From assembly GCA_965603355.1 (NCBI GenBank), contig CBFDCQ010000075.1:1-15674 (forward strand): a stretch of 15,674 bases of DNA, written 5' to 3'. This DNA is from CBFDCQ01 sp965603355. GTDB lineage: Bacteria; Hydrogenedentota; CAZGCA01; CBFDCQ01. Within the stretch, counting starts at the first letter, position 1. Each line of letters opens with the position of its first letter. The notes beneath the pieces were generated by a model, which saw nothing but the letters and a program-made list of their open reading frames with translations, was not told where the DNA came from and made no database searches. Position numbers and translations under genes: made by a program. Positions 1-8,021 of this stretch are shown here, piece after piece.

Positions 1-1439
1 TGTTGGCAGAGGGGGTCTTCCGAGCACCAATCCTGGTAAATCTGTATGAGCCCCTGTTGTCTGCGGGCGTTACGGATGAGCGGTCGCGGCGGATCGGTAC
101 CGAACAGGCGGTACGCCATAAGTCTGAGCACCGCGTTGGTGGGCAGCGGCGGGCACGCCACGTACGTTGCGAAGACCTTGCTCTCGAGGTTGAGGTCACG
201 ATTGTCCCTTGCGACTGCCAGACTGAACGGTATGACGACGTTGACCACTATCTGTGCGGCTCTTCCTTTGCCGATGAGTGCTATGGGCTTGTTTGTCCTC
301 TTCCCGCCCCATGTGTACCGCCGTGTCCAGTAGCTGTCGCTGGAATTGGTGAACAATTGGGCAAAAAGCTCCGTATCATCCCGCGTTCCCGAGGTTTCTT
401 GCCACAGGTCGAGGCACCGTTTGGCCAGACCGGTTTCAATGTTGGCTGCAATGACGTGCGCGGCTCCTGCGAGCCGTCGAGCGGGGTGGTTCTGCGGTCT
501 GACGCCGGCAAACCGCCATAGTATGGGGTCCGCCGACCGGTCCGGCGGCGGCGGAACCTCGTCCGCCCGTTGTCTCACTTTACGGTAATGCTCGAGCGAC
601 TCATCATCCCATTCCCGCGTCCTGCTATCGTCCGGAATGAGTCCTGCCGCTCGGAGCAGGAGAGCCTCCGCTGCTCCCACACGGTCATCCTCCTTGAACT
701 CGGCGAGAGCAAGGCGGAGATGATCAACACCGGCCCTCGCGGCGACCTGCCGGAACTGGTCCTTGAGCCTTTTGTACCCGAGCGCCTCTAAGAAGCCCTC
801 GTGGAACGCCTGCTCAGCCCCTTTTGCCTGTATATCTCTGGCGAACTGTTTTGCTTTGCCTATGACCCGCCAGTCGGCGGCCATATCGATCACGCGGCAT
901 AACGTGTCCACGTCGCGCGGCTGAGCACACGCGCCAAGGTTGGTGGCCTTGCCGAAGGGGTACTCGCGGGGATCGAGCCGACCGCGCAGTTGTTCGAGGC
1001 TCTCTTCGAGATAATCCCGCAGCACGAGCACGGGGACTTTCACGCCCTGGATCTTCGTGGGCACCACCCGACCTGTCGGAGTCTCGAGCACGACGAGAAG
1101 TATAGTGCCGGCGTGGTTGGGATCGCGGTCGTGACCGTGCGCGTGCCAATCGGAGACCGTCATATCGATCTCGACGTCGCCCGCGACGATCTCTTGTCCA
1201 GCGAAGGAGACTACCGCGTCACGGAAATCCGGACCTTCCTCGAAATTCCATCTGCCGGGCGAGAGGACTTCGAGTGTGCTGCCGTCGAATGTTCGGAGGT
1301 CGTCGGCGCGAAACAGCCGGTCGTACCAGACGCAACGCACCACCTGTTCGGGCACACCGTGCTTGTAGTCGCGTGCGGCGCTCTCCCTCACGCGGGGTAT
1401 GCCGGACACCTTGCCGTACTCGTCCGAAAAGCCTGACAT
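1..1439 (-). CDS. DUF2851 family protein (3' end cut off by window edge)
   Basis: The frame is open for 479 codons from ATG at 1439 to the left edge, with no stop or frameshift, so only the last few residues are missing. I recognise the DUF2851 family from the N-terminal stretch around residues 57-100 (SPGRWNFEEGPDFRDAVV, then GDVEIDMTVSDWHAHGHDRDP), the central RPQNHPARRLAG (314-325), the IGKGRAAQIVVNVVIPF segment (389-405), and the C-terminal QGLIQIYQDWCSEDPLC, where cysteines cluster as in relatives. The family is widespread in bacteria and has no established function. The conserved D/H-rich N-terminal half suggests an enzyme, but that is inference. A GGGGAG lies 12 nt upstream of the ATG, so the ribosome binding site is weak. 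The gene diverges from uvrC. Confidence 0.88.
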   Translation of the reverse strand, partial: MSGFSDEYGKVSGIPRVRESAARDYKHGVPEQVVRCVWYDRLFRADDLRTFDGSTLEVLSPGRWNFEEGPDFRDAVVSFAGQEIVAGDVEIDMTVSDWHAHGHDRDPNHAGTILLVVLETPTGRVVPTKIQGVKVPVLVLRDYLEESLEQLRGRLDPREYPFGKATNLGACAQPRDVDTLCRVIDMAADWRVIGKAKQFARDIQAKGAEQAFHEGFLEALGYKRLKDQFRQVAARAGVDHLRLALAEFKEDDRVGAAEALLLRAAGLIPDDSRTREWDDESLEHYRKVRQRADEVPPPPDRSADPILWRFAGVRPQNHPARRLAGAAHVIAANIETGLAKRCLDLWQETSGTRDDTELFAQLFTNSSDSYWTRRYTWGGKRTNKPIALIGKGRAAQIVVNVVIPFSLAVARDNRDLNLESKVFATYVACPPLPTNAVLRLMAYRLFGTDPPRPLIRNARRQQGLIQIYQDWCSEDPLCQ

Positions 1440-1540
1440 TTGGGGCGCGAGCTCCCCATCTCAGCCTATCGACGTTCGTGGACTAGAGAAAAGCTAGGCG
1501 CAACTTGAGGGCGCGGTCATAGCGGCGACCGACGCCCTCT

Positions 1541-1566
1541 GGCGGGCGAGACGCCCGCCCTACCTT
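1541..1566 (+). repeat. GC-rich palindromic repeat, CCTACCTT tag on the right
   Basis: An 8-bp perfect stem (GGCGGGCG / CGCCCGCC) with loop AGA is followed directly by CTACCTT. It is one of at least three close copies in the window; the others are at 12321-12346 and, inverted, at 10977-11002. Here it lies in the predicted 5' leader of the DUF2851 gene. Confidence 0.75.
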
Positions 1567-1581
1567 TTGTGCGCTATCTAG

Positions 1582-1611
1582 AATCTAGCTCTTGTGGTGA
1601 CCTATTGTCAA
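1582..1611 (-). promoter_or_regulatory. Candidate sigma-70 promoter for the DUF2851 gene
   Basis: Read on the minus strand, a perfect TTGACA (-35, at 1606-1611) is followed after 18 nt by TAGATT (-10, at 1582-1587, 4 of 6 consensus bases). Transcription would begin near 1575 and give a leader of about 135 nt that contains the palindromic repeat at 1541-1566. Confidence 0.45.
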
Positions 1612-1663
1612 GCTCAAACGACGGCGGCCGTTCTGAAGACAGACGCCGCTCTGCGAAAGATGA

Positions 1664-1692
1664 TTGCACGATAGAGGTCGCGGCTGTATAAT
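1664..1692 (+). promoter_or_regulatory. Sigma-70-type promoter for uvrC
   Basis: TTGCAC (1664-1669), a 17-nt spacer and a perfect TATAAT (1687-1692). The predicted start is near 1699, giving a leader of about 40 nt before the uvrC ATG. The -10 context TATAATCGA is identical to that of the queD promoter at 7576. Confidence 0.7.
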
Positions 1693-1741
1693 CGAAGGTG
1701 TGCGAAGGAGAAATAGAGGACCGACCAGCGAGCTGCCGACA

Positions 1742-3571
1742 ATGAGTTCCGTAACCGAACTTGAGAAAGATCTCGACAACATCCCAACGTCGCCCGGCGT
1801 GTACGTTATGAAATCCAAATCGGGCGAAGTCATCTACGTCGGGAAGGCGAAAGCTCTGCGGGCCAGGTTACGCGCGTACTTCCGTGACGGCGACTCGCGC
1901 TATTCCGTGCAGTTCCTGATGAAACGGGTGACCGATATCGATTTTATCGTCACTAACACCGAGAAGGAGGCGCTGCTGCTCGAGAACACGCTGATCAAGG
2001 AGCATAAACCGCGTTACAACATCCGGCTCAAGGACGATAAGACGTATGTGAGCCTTCGACTTGACCCGCGAGAGGATTTTCCACGGATCACGGTCGTGCG
2101 CAGGTTCAAGAGGGACGGCGCGCTATACTTCGGACCGTACAGCAGCGCTGCGGCCGTGAGAGACACTCTGCGGTCCATACAGGAAGTGTTTCCGATACGG
2201 CGCTGTTCAAACGCGGCGTTCAAGAACCGCGAGCGACCGTGTCTGAACTGCCAGATAGGCAGGTGTGCCGGTCCGTGCTGCGGTCTGATCTCGAAGGAGG
2301 AATATCACAAGCTGATCGAGGAGGTCATCCTGTTTCTCAAAGGGCGGAACGACGATCTCGCCCGACAGCTCGAGGGACGGATGCAGGAGGCCTCTGATGC
2401 GCTCAACTTTGAGGCGGCGGCGCGTCTTCGTGACCGCCTGCAATCCGTTGAACGCACTCTTGAGAAGCAACAAGCCGTGTCCGCTGCTGCAATCGACCAG
2501 GACGTGTTCGGCATCTATAGCGATAATGCTGACACTCAGATTCAGGTCCTCTTCATAAGGGATGGCAAGCTGATAGACACCGGATCGCACACGTTTCGTC
2601 GCAAACGGATGCCGGTTCCGGAGGTCTTTTCCTCGATTATGAAGCAGTTCTATTCCTCGGAACGGTTCGTGCCGAAGGAGATACTGATGCCGATGGAAGT
2701 CGGTGATGCACAACTGCTTGCGGAGGTGCTGACGGAACGGCGCGGCCGGAAGGTTACGATCCGAATGCCCAAACGAGGTGAGAAATTGCGCCTGGTCGAG
2801 ATGGCATCGAAGAACGCCGAGAACTTCCTCAAGGCCAAACGCGCCGCCGCTCAGAGCGCGTCCTCGGCCGGCGAGGAGTTGAAGAAGAAGCTCCGGCTGC
2901 AGGAGCCTCCCGCGCGGATCGAGTGCGTGGATATCTCCAACATTAGCGGCACGGACGCTGTAGGTTCTCTCGTAACGTTCAATGACGGCAAACCGAACAG
3001 GTCCCGGTACAGGAGGTATCGCATCAAGACGGTTTCGCGCGCGGACGATTACGCGATGATGGACGAAGTACTGACGCGCCGGTACAGGCGGGGGCTGGAG
3101 GAGCAAGACATGCCGGACCTGCTCGTCGTTGACGGGGGAAAAGGGCAGCTGAACGTTGCGCTCGACGTTCTGCGCCGGCTGGGCGTGGCCGATCTCAAGG
3201 TCGTCGCGCTGGCCAAACCGGCACGGGAAGGGGAGCAGGACAAGGTGTTCTTGCCGGGCAGGAAGAATCCGGTTGTGTTCCCGGCATCTTCCGGCGCGTT
3301 GCATTTGCTCCAGCGGATACGGGATGAGGCGCACCGGTTCGCGATAACTTACCATAAGAAGCTGAGGAAAAAGTCGCGGTTGCGTTCAGCGCTTTCCGAC
3401 ATACCGGGCGTCGGCGACAAACGCAGGAACGCGCTTCTGACGCATTTTGGCAGCATTGACCGCGTGAAGGAGGCTTCCGTGGAGGAACTGGCCGCGGTGC
3501 CTGCGATACCGGATTCTTTAGCTAAAAGGGTTCACATACACCTTCATCACGATAGGGTGCTGGGACGTTGA
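1742..3571 (+). CDS. uvrC: UvrABC excinuclease subunit C
   Basis: This is the nucleotide-excision-repair endonuclease that cuts 3' and 5' of a lesion presented by UvrB. The 609 aa are normal length. Domains in order: GIY-YIG nuclease (about 15-95; GVY at 19-21, YVG at 32-34, R41 and E81 as expected catalytic residues); a cysteine cluster C155, C167, C175, C179 at the positions of the 4Fe-4S ligands; the UvrB-binding UVR motif (about 200-235); the RNase-H-like nuclease (D397 in VDISN, D464 in VVDGGKGQ, H531); and C-terminal helix-hairpin-helix (about 550-605). ATG 1742 is chosen because the family N-terminus begins there and the promoter ends at 1692. The ribosome binding site is poor, since AAGGAG lies 31 nt upstream. 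An in-frame GTG at 1700 is an alternative but would be nearly leaderless. Confidence 0.97.
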   Translation: MSSVTELEKDLDNIPTSPGVYVMKSKSGEVIYVGKAKALRARLRAYFRDGDSRYSVQFLMKRVTDIDFIVTNTEKEALLLENTLIKEHKPRYNIRLKDDKTYVSLRLDPREDFPRITVVRRFKRDGALYFGPYSSAAAVRDTLRSIQEVFPIRRCSNAAFKNRERPCLNCQIGRCAGPCCGLISKEEYHKLIEEVILFLKGRNDDLARQLEGRMQEASDALNFEAAARLRDRLQSVERTLEKQQAVSAAAIDQDVFGIYSDNADTQIQVLFIRDGKLIDTGSHTFRRKRMPVPEVFSSIMKQFYSSERFVPKEILMPMEVGDAQLLAEVLTERRGRKVTIRMPKRGEKLRLVEMASKNAENFLKAKRAAAQSASSAGEELKKKLRLQEPPARIECVDISNISGTDAVGSLVTFNDGKPNRSRYRRYRIKTVSRADDYAMMDEVLTRRYRRGLEEQDMPDLLVVDGGKGQLNVALDVLRRLGVADLKVVALAKPAREGEQDKVFLPGRKNPVVFPASSGALHLLQRIRDEAHRFAITYHKKLRKKSRLRSALSDIPGVGDKRRNALLTHFGSIDRVKEASVEELAAVPAIPDSLAKRVHIHLHHDRVLGR

Positions 3572-3659
3572 ACTGTCTTTATCTGATACTGCGGTGTGAT
3601 GGACGGCCGCCTCGGATAGCGGGCAGACGGGCATATGATTGGTGCGGAGGGGAATGACG

Positions 3660-4418
3660 ATGAGGACTTTCATCAAGGCGATCACGATTGCGGGCGTTGT
3701 TATGGTTCTTTGCGGATGTTTGCCGCGCCGCACGGCTGTCAGAGATCCGGAGTTCCCGGGAAGACCGGTAGCGGAGGAAGGCTCCTCGGAGCTGTTCACG
3801 CCCTCGAGCTATATAGCGCGGCCAACCGTCGGGCTCGGGTCGAAGTATCGCGACCTGCTTTCGCCGGACTCGTACTGCATCTGGTTCACAGACGAGGTTG
3901 CCGAACTGAAACAGGAGTCGGCCACGGAAGAAGGCGGGATGTCGGAGGATTCCGAGGAGCTGCTGACGATAGCGAGAACGTTGAATGAGAAGTACATCAT
4001 ACTGGAATTCCACGTCGTGTCGGCGTTCTCGGACTCGAGCATCGCTTACGACATTACGGGATTCCGGCACGCAGAGGTCTTTCTACTGGACGGCGCCGGC
4101 AACAAGTACGAACCGCTTCAGGTGATCGTCGGCACCCTCGAGAAAGGCCAGAAAGGCGCACTGATGGTGTTCAGGCGTGTCAACCTGCTGGTTTTTCCCA
4201 AGCACGACCTCCTGACCGGCCAACCCGTTATCACCTCGAGCGCCGGCGAGGCCAGTCTTGTCCTCACCGGTTACAGTACGACGTACTTCTTCTCGTGGGG
4301 CGATGTGAATAACGCCGTCCCGCCAGTCAAAACGAAACGCAGTCTGGAGAGCGTTCGCACAATGACTCTTGAGCGCCTCGAATCAGCGCTGCGATTCCTT
4401 TCGGAGAATCTGCAGTAG
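3660..4418 (+). CDS. Putative lipoprotein of unknown function
   Basis: Starting at ATG 3660, which has GGAGG 9 nt upstream, the protein is 252 aa. It begins with a positively charged, then hydrophobic signal peptide ending in VLCGC, so Cys20 would be lipid-modified (the lipobox LCGC is slightly atypical at -2). An ATG at 3654 is in frame but too close to the GGAGG. The mature part is soluble-looking, with no membrane span. Its middle resembles beta-sandwich envelope proteins (ILEFHVVSAFSD...HAEVFLLDGAGNKYEPL), but I do not recognise a family. It lies 88 nt after uvrC and converges with the gene at 4439-4732, with 20 nt between the two stops. Confidence 0.75.
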   Translation: MRTFIKAITIAGVVMVLCGCLPRRTAVRDPEFPGRPVAEEGSSELFTPSSYIARPTVGLGSKYRDLLSPDSYCIWFTDEVAELKQESATEEGGMSEDSEELLTIARTLNEKYIILEFHVVSAFSDSSIAYDITGFRHAEVFLLDGAGNKYEPLQVIVGTLEKGQKGALMVFRRVNLLVFPKHDLLTGQPVITSSAGEASLVLTGYSTTYFFSWGDVNNAVPPVKTKRSLESVRTMTLERLESALRFLSENLQ

Positions 4419-4438
4419 AGAGCAGGTCGGTATACGGC

Positions 4439-4732
4439 TCACTGGCTGAGCGTTACGACCACTCGTTTCCCGACGAGGTCCGATAAATCCTGGTTAGTGC
4501 GAACTTTGAGGGTTATCCACGCTTGGTCCGCAAATGCGCGTCCCCCGTTCGCGTACCCGAAGAAAGTCTGGCGGCCGCGGTTTCCGGCGCTATCGTTCTT
4601 GCTCCCGCCTTCGCGAACCACTTCGATAATCTCTCCTCTCAGTGGCTGCGAGCCGCGTTTGACACCTGGGCGACCGAACGAGGTCACCATCCTTCCGGGT
4701 TCAACACCCGACACTACATAATCCATAATCAT
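4439..4732 (-). CDS. Small protein of unknown function (97 aa)
   Basis: I start it at ATG 4732, where GAGGG lies 5 nt upstream; a second in-frame ATG is at 4726. The frame extends upstream to 4939, but that part has low-complexity composition and no ribosome binding site. The protein is basic and glycine-rich in the middle (SFGRPGVKRGSQPLRGEII, GGSKNDSAGNRGRQTFFG). It ends in a short beta-rich stretch, AWITLKVRTNQDLSDLVGKRVVVTL, that could be a small SH3-like barrel. The last segment faintly recalls the L35Ae fold, but I do not claim homology. No signal peptide or membrane segment is visible. Expression is plausible; function is unknown. Confidence 0.55.
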   Translation of the reverse strand: MIMDYVVSGVEPGRMVTSFGRPGVKRGSQPLRGEIIEVVREGGSKNDSAGNRGRQTFFGYANGGRAFADQAWITLKVRTNQDLSDLVGKRVVVTLSQ

Positions 4733-5167
4733 CCACCCCCTCACCCTATATATCGTCATTTTTGGGGAAAGATTTAGCCAAATCTTCACTGGTTTTGTCT
4801 GATAAGGGTGTAAGATATTGTCGTTGCAGGAGTTATTTATACCGGACATATTTGGCCATTCGGCGTGGCTGTCCGTGGACAACTGAGGATTCGAGCTGCG
4901 GCACGAGATTACGCAGCTCTGCTTCGACCGGGTTAGCATCCCGCGCAGACACAGGCGGGGACGTTCTGGTTGGCGTTTGCTTCGCCACGGAGAGTCTTCG
5001 GCATTGTGGAGTTGTCATGGGGGTTGATCTGGCAGTTTTTTCGGTGTACGATCAAGGAGGGAGGCTCCGTCCATTGGGGTCGGAAGGCGACGCCAGTTCG
5101 ACCCGGCGGAAGTGGCTGCGGTTGTCATCATGGTCAGTTACTTTGCGCGTGAGAGGAGGGGGCTCCA
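4733..5167. other. 435-nt intergenic region with no convincing gene
   Basis: This stretch separates the divergent genes at 4439-4732 and 5168-7489. It has a 7-bp inverted repeat (AAGATTT agcc AAATCTT, 4769-4786) just upstream of the minus-strand gene, which could be an operator or a small hairpin, and a candidate promoter at 5024-5052. Short frames run through it (plus 4762-5196, minus 5018-4833) but have no ribosome binding site and no recognisable product. I looked for tRNA, SRP RNA, 6S and common riboswitch motifs and saw none. Confidence 0.5.
5024..5052 (+). promoter_or_regulatory. Candidate promoter for the DUF3160 gene
   Basis: TTGATC (5024-5029), a 17-nt spacer and TACGAT (5047-5052) match the sigma-70 consensus at 4 of 6 bases each. 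This would leave a leader of about 110 nt before the ATG at 5168. Confidence 0.35.
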
Positions 5168-7489
5168 ATGAGAAACGTACCGACCAGAATCCATGATGCT
5201 GTTGTACGGTCGAAGCTGATCTTCACCGTCTGCGCGGTGAGCGCGGTGCTCGCTGCGGCGGGGTGTTCGGGCGGATCCTCCGGAGGTGATGGAACGCTTA
5301 CGTTCGCACCCGCACCCGGAACTGCACCGGTGCCGACGACCCCGTCGATGGAAAGGCCTTCCCTATCATCCTACTACGCACCATATGTCAGTTCGGTCCA
5401 ACCTAACGCGCCGGGTTACGCGCTCCCGTTGGAGTTGAGCGCGGTGTCGAACTATGACGATATGGACGCGCTGTTCCAGCTGCAGACGGTCGATCCGCTT
5501 CTCGAACAGTACGGTTTCGCGGTCATCGAGTACGACTTCCCATACAATCAGGTACAGGAGACGGACCCCAACGAGGACGTTGTACCTGTCTACGAGTACC
5601 TGAAGGGGATGGACGCGCCTATATTTGTGACGGCGGATACGCTGCTTCACCTGTATCACGTCCAATTTGATGAGACGTTGAAGGAAGTCGAGGAACGCGA
5701 GTTTTTCTATGACATCAAAGATCTGACGGAGGCCTTGCTCGTAGAGGCGCTTGCCCAGTGCCAGAGCTATGACGGTGACCTGGAGGAGGCGGCGCGGCGC
5801 AACGTCGCGTACCTTGCCGTGGCGAACGCTCTTATAGACCCGGCCTCGGAAGTCCCGGCCCTGGTTAGCGACGTTGTGCAGAGCGAGCTGGCGAAGATCG
5901 ATGCGCATGAGGGGTTTGATGAGAGTGACATATTCATTTACCGGGAGGACTACTCGCAGTACGTACCGCGCGGTCATTACACTCGAAGTGAGGATCTGGA
6001 AAAGTACTTCAAGACGCTGATGTGGTACGGTCGCATAGCGTTTCTGCTGAAAGGAGCCGAGAACTGGGGACCCGTGGGTGACGCGCTGATCAGCGAGTAC
6101 GACGCGAAGATACAGACGATGCAGGCGGTTCTTATCGCCGACTCGCTTGACAGTGTCCAGGTGGGCGACCGAACCGGGCGGGATATATGGGACCGGATGT
6201 ATGCGGTGACAGCTTTTTACGTCGGGCTGGCGGACGATCTGACACCGTACGAGTACCTTCACGCGGTCAATGAGGTTTTTGGCAGCGGCTTCGTTCCGGC
6301 CGACCTCGAAGATGAGGACATGTTCTTCGATCTCAAGGTTGAACTTGCGCTGCTGCGTTCGCCCCGGATCTACGGTGGCACCGGCCAAATCATGTTGAAT
6401 CCGCCTATCACGCCGGAGTCGTTGAACGAGGTGCTCGACAAGACCAAGGGTATGCGGTTCATGGGACAACGGTTCATACCGGATTCCTACATGTTCCAAC
6501 ATCTGGTTTTTCCCGAAGTCCTGGACTACACGGGCGATTTTGACCCGGTTCCGTTCACAGCGGGCGGCAACGGACCGATGTATACCAGGTGCTACCCGCG
6601 CGGTCTTGACGTTATGGCTCTGCTTGGTTCTTCGCGTGCCGCGGAGATACTCGTAGCGGAAGGTGACACCGATTACGTTGACTACCAGGCGAGGTTCGAC
6701 GAGTTGCAGGCTGAATTCGACGAGTTTGACGAACTCGAATGGAACCGGAACCTGTATTGGGGCTGGCTATATTCGCTGCGCTCGTTGATAGGCGGTTTTG
6801 GTGAGGGTTACCCCTCGTTCATGCGGACGGAAGCGTGGGAGGACAAGGGGCTGAACGCCGCGCTGGCTTCCTGGACGGAGCTGCGGCACGACACCATATT
6901 GTACGCCAAACAGAGCTACACAATCGAGTTCACAAGTGTTCCTCCTCCTCCGCCCCCCGGATACGTGGAGCCGGTGCCGGAGTTCTACGCGCGGTTGATG
7001 GAGCTCACGGCAATGACCAGGGAGGGTCTGATCGCGTTCGAGGTCTTGTCACCGGAAGCTGAAGAGAGGTTGCTCAACTTGGAGGACATTCTCCTGACGT
7101 TGATCGAGATATCTAACAAAGAGCTGACGAACGAGGCTCTTTCCGAGAACGAGCTCAGGTTCATAGAGGACTTCGGCGATCTCCTTGAAGACGTGGTACT
7201 CGGGGTCGACGATGAAGGTGTCAAGACCACGCTGGTGGCGGACGTGCACACGCATTCCGCCGAGGGGAAGGTCGTCGAGGAAGGTGTCGGATATGTGGAT
7301 CTCATAATCGTAGCGTGTCCGACGCCGGACGGCGGCGTCTTCCTCACCGCAGGTCCCGTGCTATCCTATTACGAGTTCAAGCACCCGATGGACGACAGGC
7401 TTACCGACGAAGCGTGGCGAGAGATGCTGGCATCTCCCGAGTGTCCTGAGAGACCAGGATGGTTCCAGGACCTCGTGCGGGAGATGTGA
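5168..7489 (+). CDS. DUF3160 domain lipoprotein
   Basis: The 773-aa protein starts at an ATG with AGGAGG 8 nt upstream. The signal peptide (hydrophobic core about 17-31) ends in a lipobox, AAGC, giving lipidated Cys33 followed by Ser, so if the cell is Gram-negative it should reach the outer membrane. A Gly/Ser/Pro-rich linker (34-66) leads to the DUF3160 domain, recognised from YALPLELSAVSNYD (about 84), PIFVTADTLLHLYH (151-164), EDYSQYVPRGHYTRS (260-274), RFMGQRFIPDSYMFQ (430-444), GLDVMALLGSSRA (479-491), ASWTELRHDTILYAKQSY (567-584) and, near the C-terminus, PVLSYYEFKHPMDDRLTDEAW. A run of six prolines (592-597) interrupts the domain. The family is extracytoplasmic and of unknown function. 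The gene stands alone, with 156 nt before queD. Confidence 0.92.
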   Translation: MRNVPTRIHDAVVRSKLIFTVCAVSAVLAAAGCSGGSSGGDGTLTFAPAPGTAPVPTTPSMERPSLSSYYAPYVSSVQPNAPGYALPLELSAVSNYDDMDALFQLQTVDPLLEQYGFAVIEYDFPYNQVQETDPNEDVVPVYEYLKGMDAPIFVTADTLLHLYHVQFDETLKEVEEREFFYDIKDLTEALLVEALAQCQSYDGDLEEAARRNVAYLAVANALIDPASEVPALVSDVVQSELAKIDAHEGFDESDIFIYREDYSQYVPRGHYTRSEDLEKYFKTLMWYGRIAFLLKGAENWGPVGDALISEYDAKIQTMQAVLIADSLDSVQVGDRTGRDIWDRMYAVTAFYVGLADDLTPYEYLHAVNEVFGSGFVPADLEDEDMFFDLKVELALLRSPRIYGGTGQIMLNPPITPESLNEVLDKTKGMRFMGQRFIPDSYMFQHLVFPEVLDYTGDFDPVPFTAGGNGPMYTRCYPRGLDVMALLGSSRAAEILVAEGDTDYVDYQARFDELQAEFDEFDELEWNRNLYWGWLYSLRSLIGGFGEGYPSFMRTEAWEDKGLNAALASWTELRHDTILYAKQSYTIEFTSVPPPPPPGYVEPVPEFYARLMELTAMTREGLIAFEVLSPEAEERLLNLEDILLTLIEISNKELTNEALSENELRFIEDFGDLLEDVVLGVDDEGVKTTLVADVHTHSAEGKVVEEGVGYVDLIIVACPTPDGGVFLTAGPVLSYYEFKHPMDDRLTDEAWREMLASPECPERPGWFQDLVREM

Positions 7490-7551
7490 TTAGAGGCACA
7501 GACACCGTATTCAGCAGTCGCGTCCCGGGCAGTTTCCCATGCTGACCCGCC

Positions 7552-7581
7552 TTGACCGTGTTCCGCTTTGGGGCGTATAAT
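7552..7581 (+). promoter_or_regulatory. Sigma-70-type promoter of the queDEC-rhomboid operon
   Basis: TTGACC (7552-7557), an 18-nt spacer and a perfect TATAAT (7576-7581). Transcription would begin near 7588, about 58 nt before the queD ATG. I saw no preQ1 riboswitch motif in that short leader. Confidence 0.7.
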
Positions 7582-7645
7582 CGACCTCGGCGAGACAGCA
7601 CGCGTAGGGAGGGGTTTCCAAATCGAGCCGGTGAGGGGTGTTCGA

Positions 7646-8017
7646 ATGTACGAAATATCGGTCGTGACAGGGTTTTCGGCGGCGCATTCGTTGCGCGATT
7701 ACGAGGGGGAATGCGCCAGAGTCCACGGTCATAACTGGCAGGTGCGCGTGACCGTGCGCACGGAAGAGCCCGGCGCGAACGGTATAGCGATAGATTTCAG
7801 GGACCTCAAACGGCTGACAAACGAGGTTGTCGCCCGCCTTGATCATACGTGCATCAACGAGGTCGCACCGTTTGACGTGATAAACCCGACCTCGGAGAAC
7901 ATCGCGCGTTGGCTGTGCGATGAGCTTCGTCCGACACTGAGTGCGAGCGCAGTGACACTTGCCCGAATCGACGTGCAGGAAAACGAGAACTCTTGCGTCT
8001 CATACTTTCCGGACTAG
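7646..8017 (+). CDS. queD: 6-carboxy-5,6,7,8-tetrahydropterin synthase QueD
   Basis: QueD converts 7,8-dihydroneopterin triphosphate to 6-carboxytetrahydropterin, the first committed step to preQ0 for queuosine in tRNA. The 123-aa length is typical. The zinc ligands are visible as H14 (FSAAH) and H27/H29 (VHGHNW). The catalytic Cys23 sits in ECARVHGH, and the LDH (65-67) and QEN (111-113) motifs supply the other active-site residues. The ATG at 7646 has GTGAGGGG about 8 nt upstream. An upstream extension of the frame starts inside the promoter and is rejected. It is the first gene of the operon; queE follows after 4 nt. Confidence 0.95.
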   Translation: MYEISVVTGFSAAHSLRDYEGECARVHGHNWQVRVTVRTEEPGANGIAIDFRDLKRLTNEVVARLDHTCINEVAPFDVINPTSENIARWLCDELRPTLSASAVTLARIDVQENENSCVSYFPD

Positions 8018-8021
8018 AACC

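Noticed and set aside
990..1436. Plus-strand open frame (148 codons) near the left end
   Set aside because: It is antisense to the continuous DUF2851 frame, which has conserved family motifs.
2207..3355. Long minus-strand open frame (382 codons) opposite uvrC
   Set aside because: It lies entirely antisense to a confidently identified uvrC, has no recognisable domain, and reads as an Arg/Leu/His-rich shadow of GC-rich coding DNA.
4833..5018. Minus-strand 61-codon frame in the same gap
   Set aside because: No ribosome binding site precedes the ATG and the product has no recognisable features; could be a decayed gene, but I cannot support it.
5090..5110. tRNA T-loop-like GTTCGACCC
   Set aside because: The flanking bases do not form a T-stem and no acceptor, D or anticodon arm can be drawn around it.
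4762..5196. Plus-strand open frame (144 codons) in the gap before the DUF3160 gene
   Set aside because: No Shine-Dalgarno site, Ser/Arg-rich with no motif, and it overlaps the better supported start at 5168.
5366..6502. Long minus-strand open frame (378 codons) opposite the DUF3160 gene
   Set aside because: Antisense to a well-supported gene; composition rich in R, H, V and Q without motifs.
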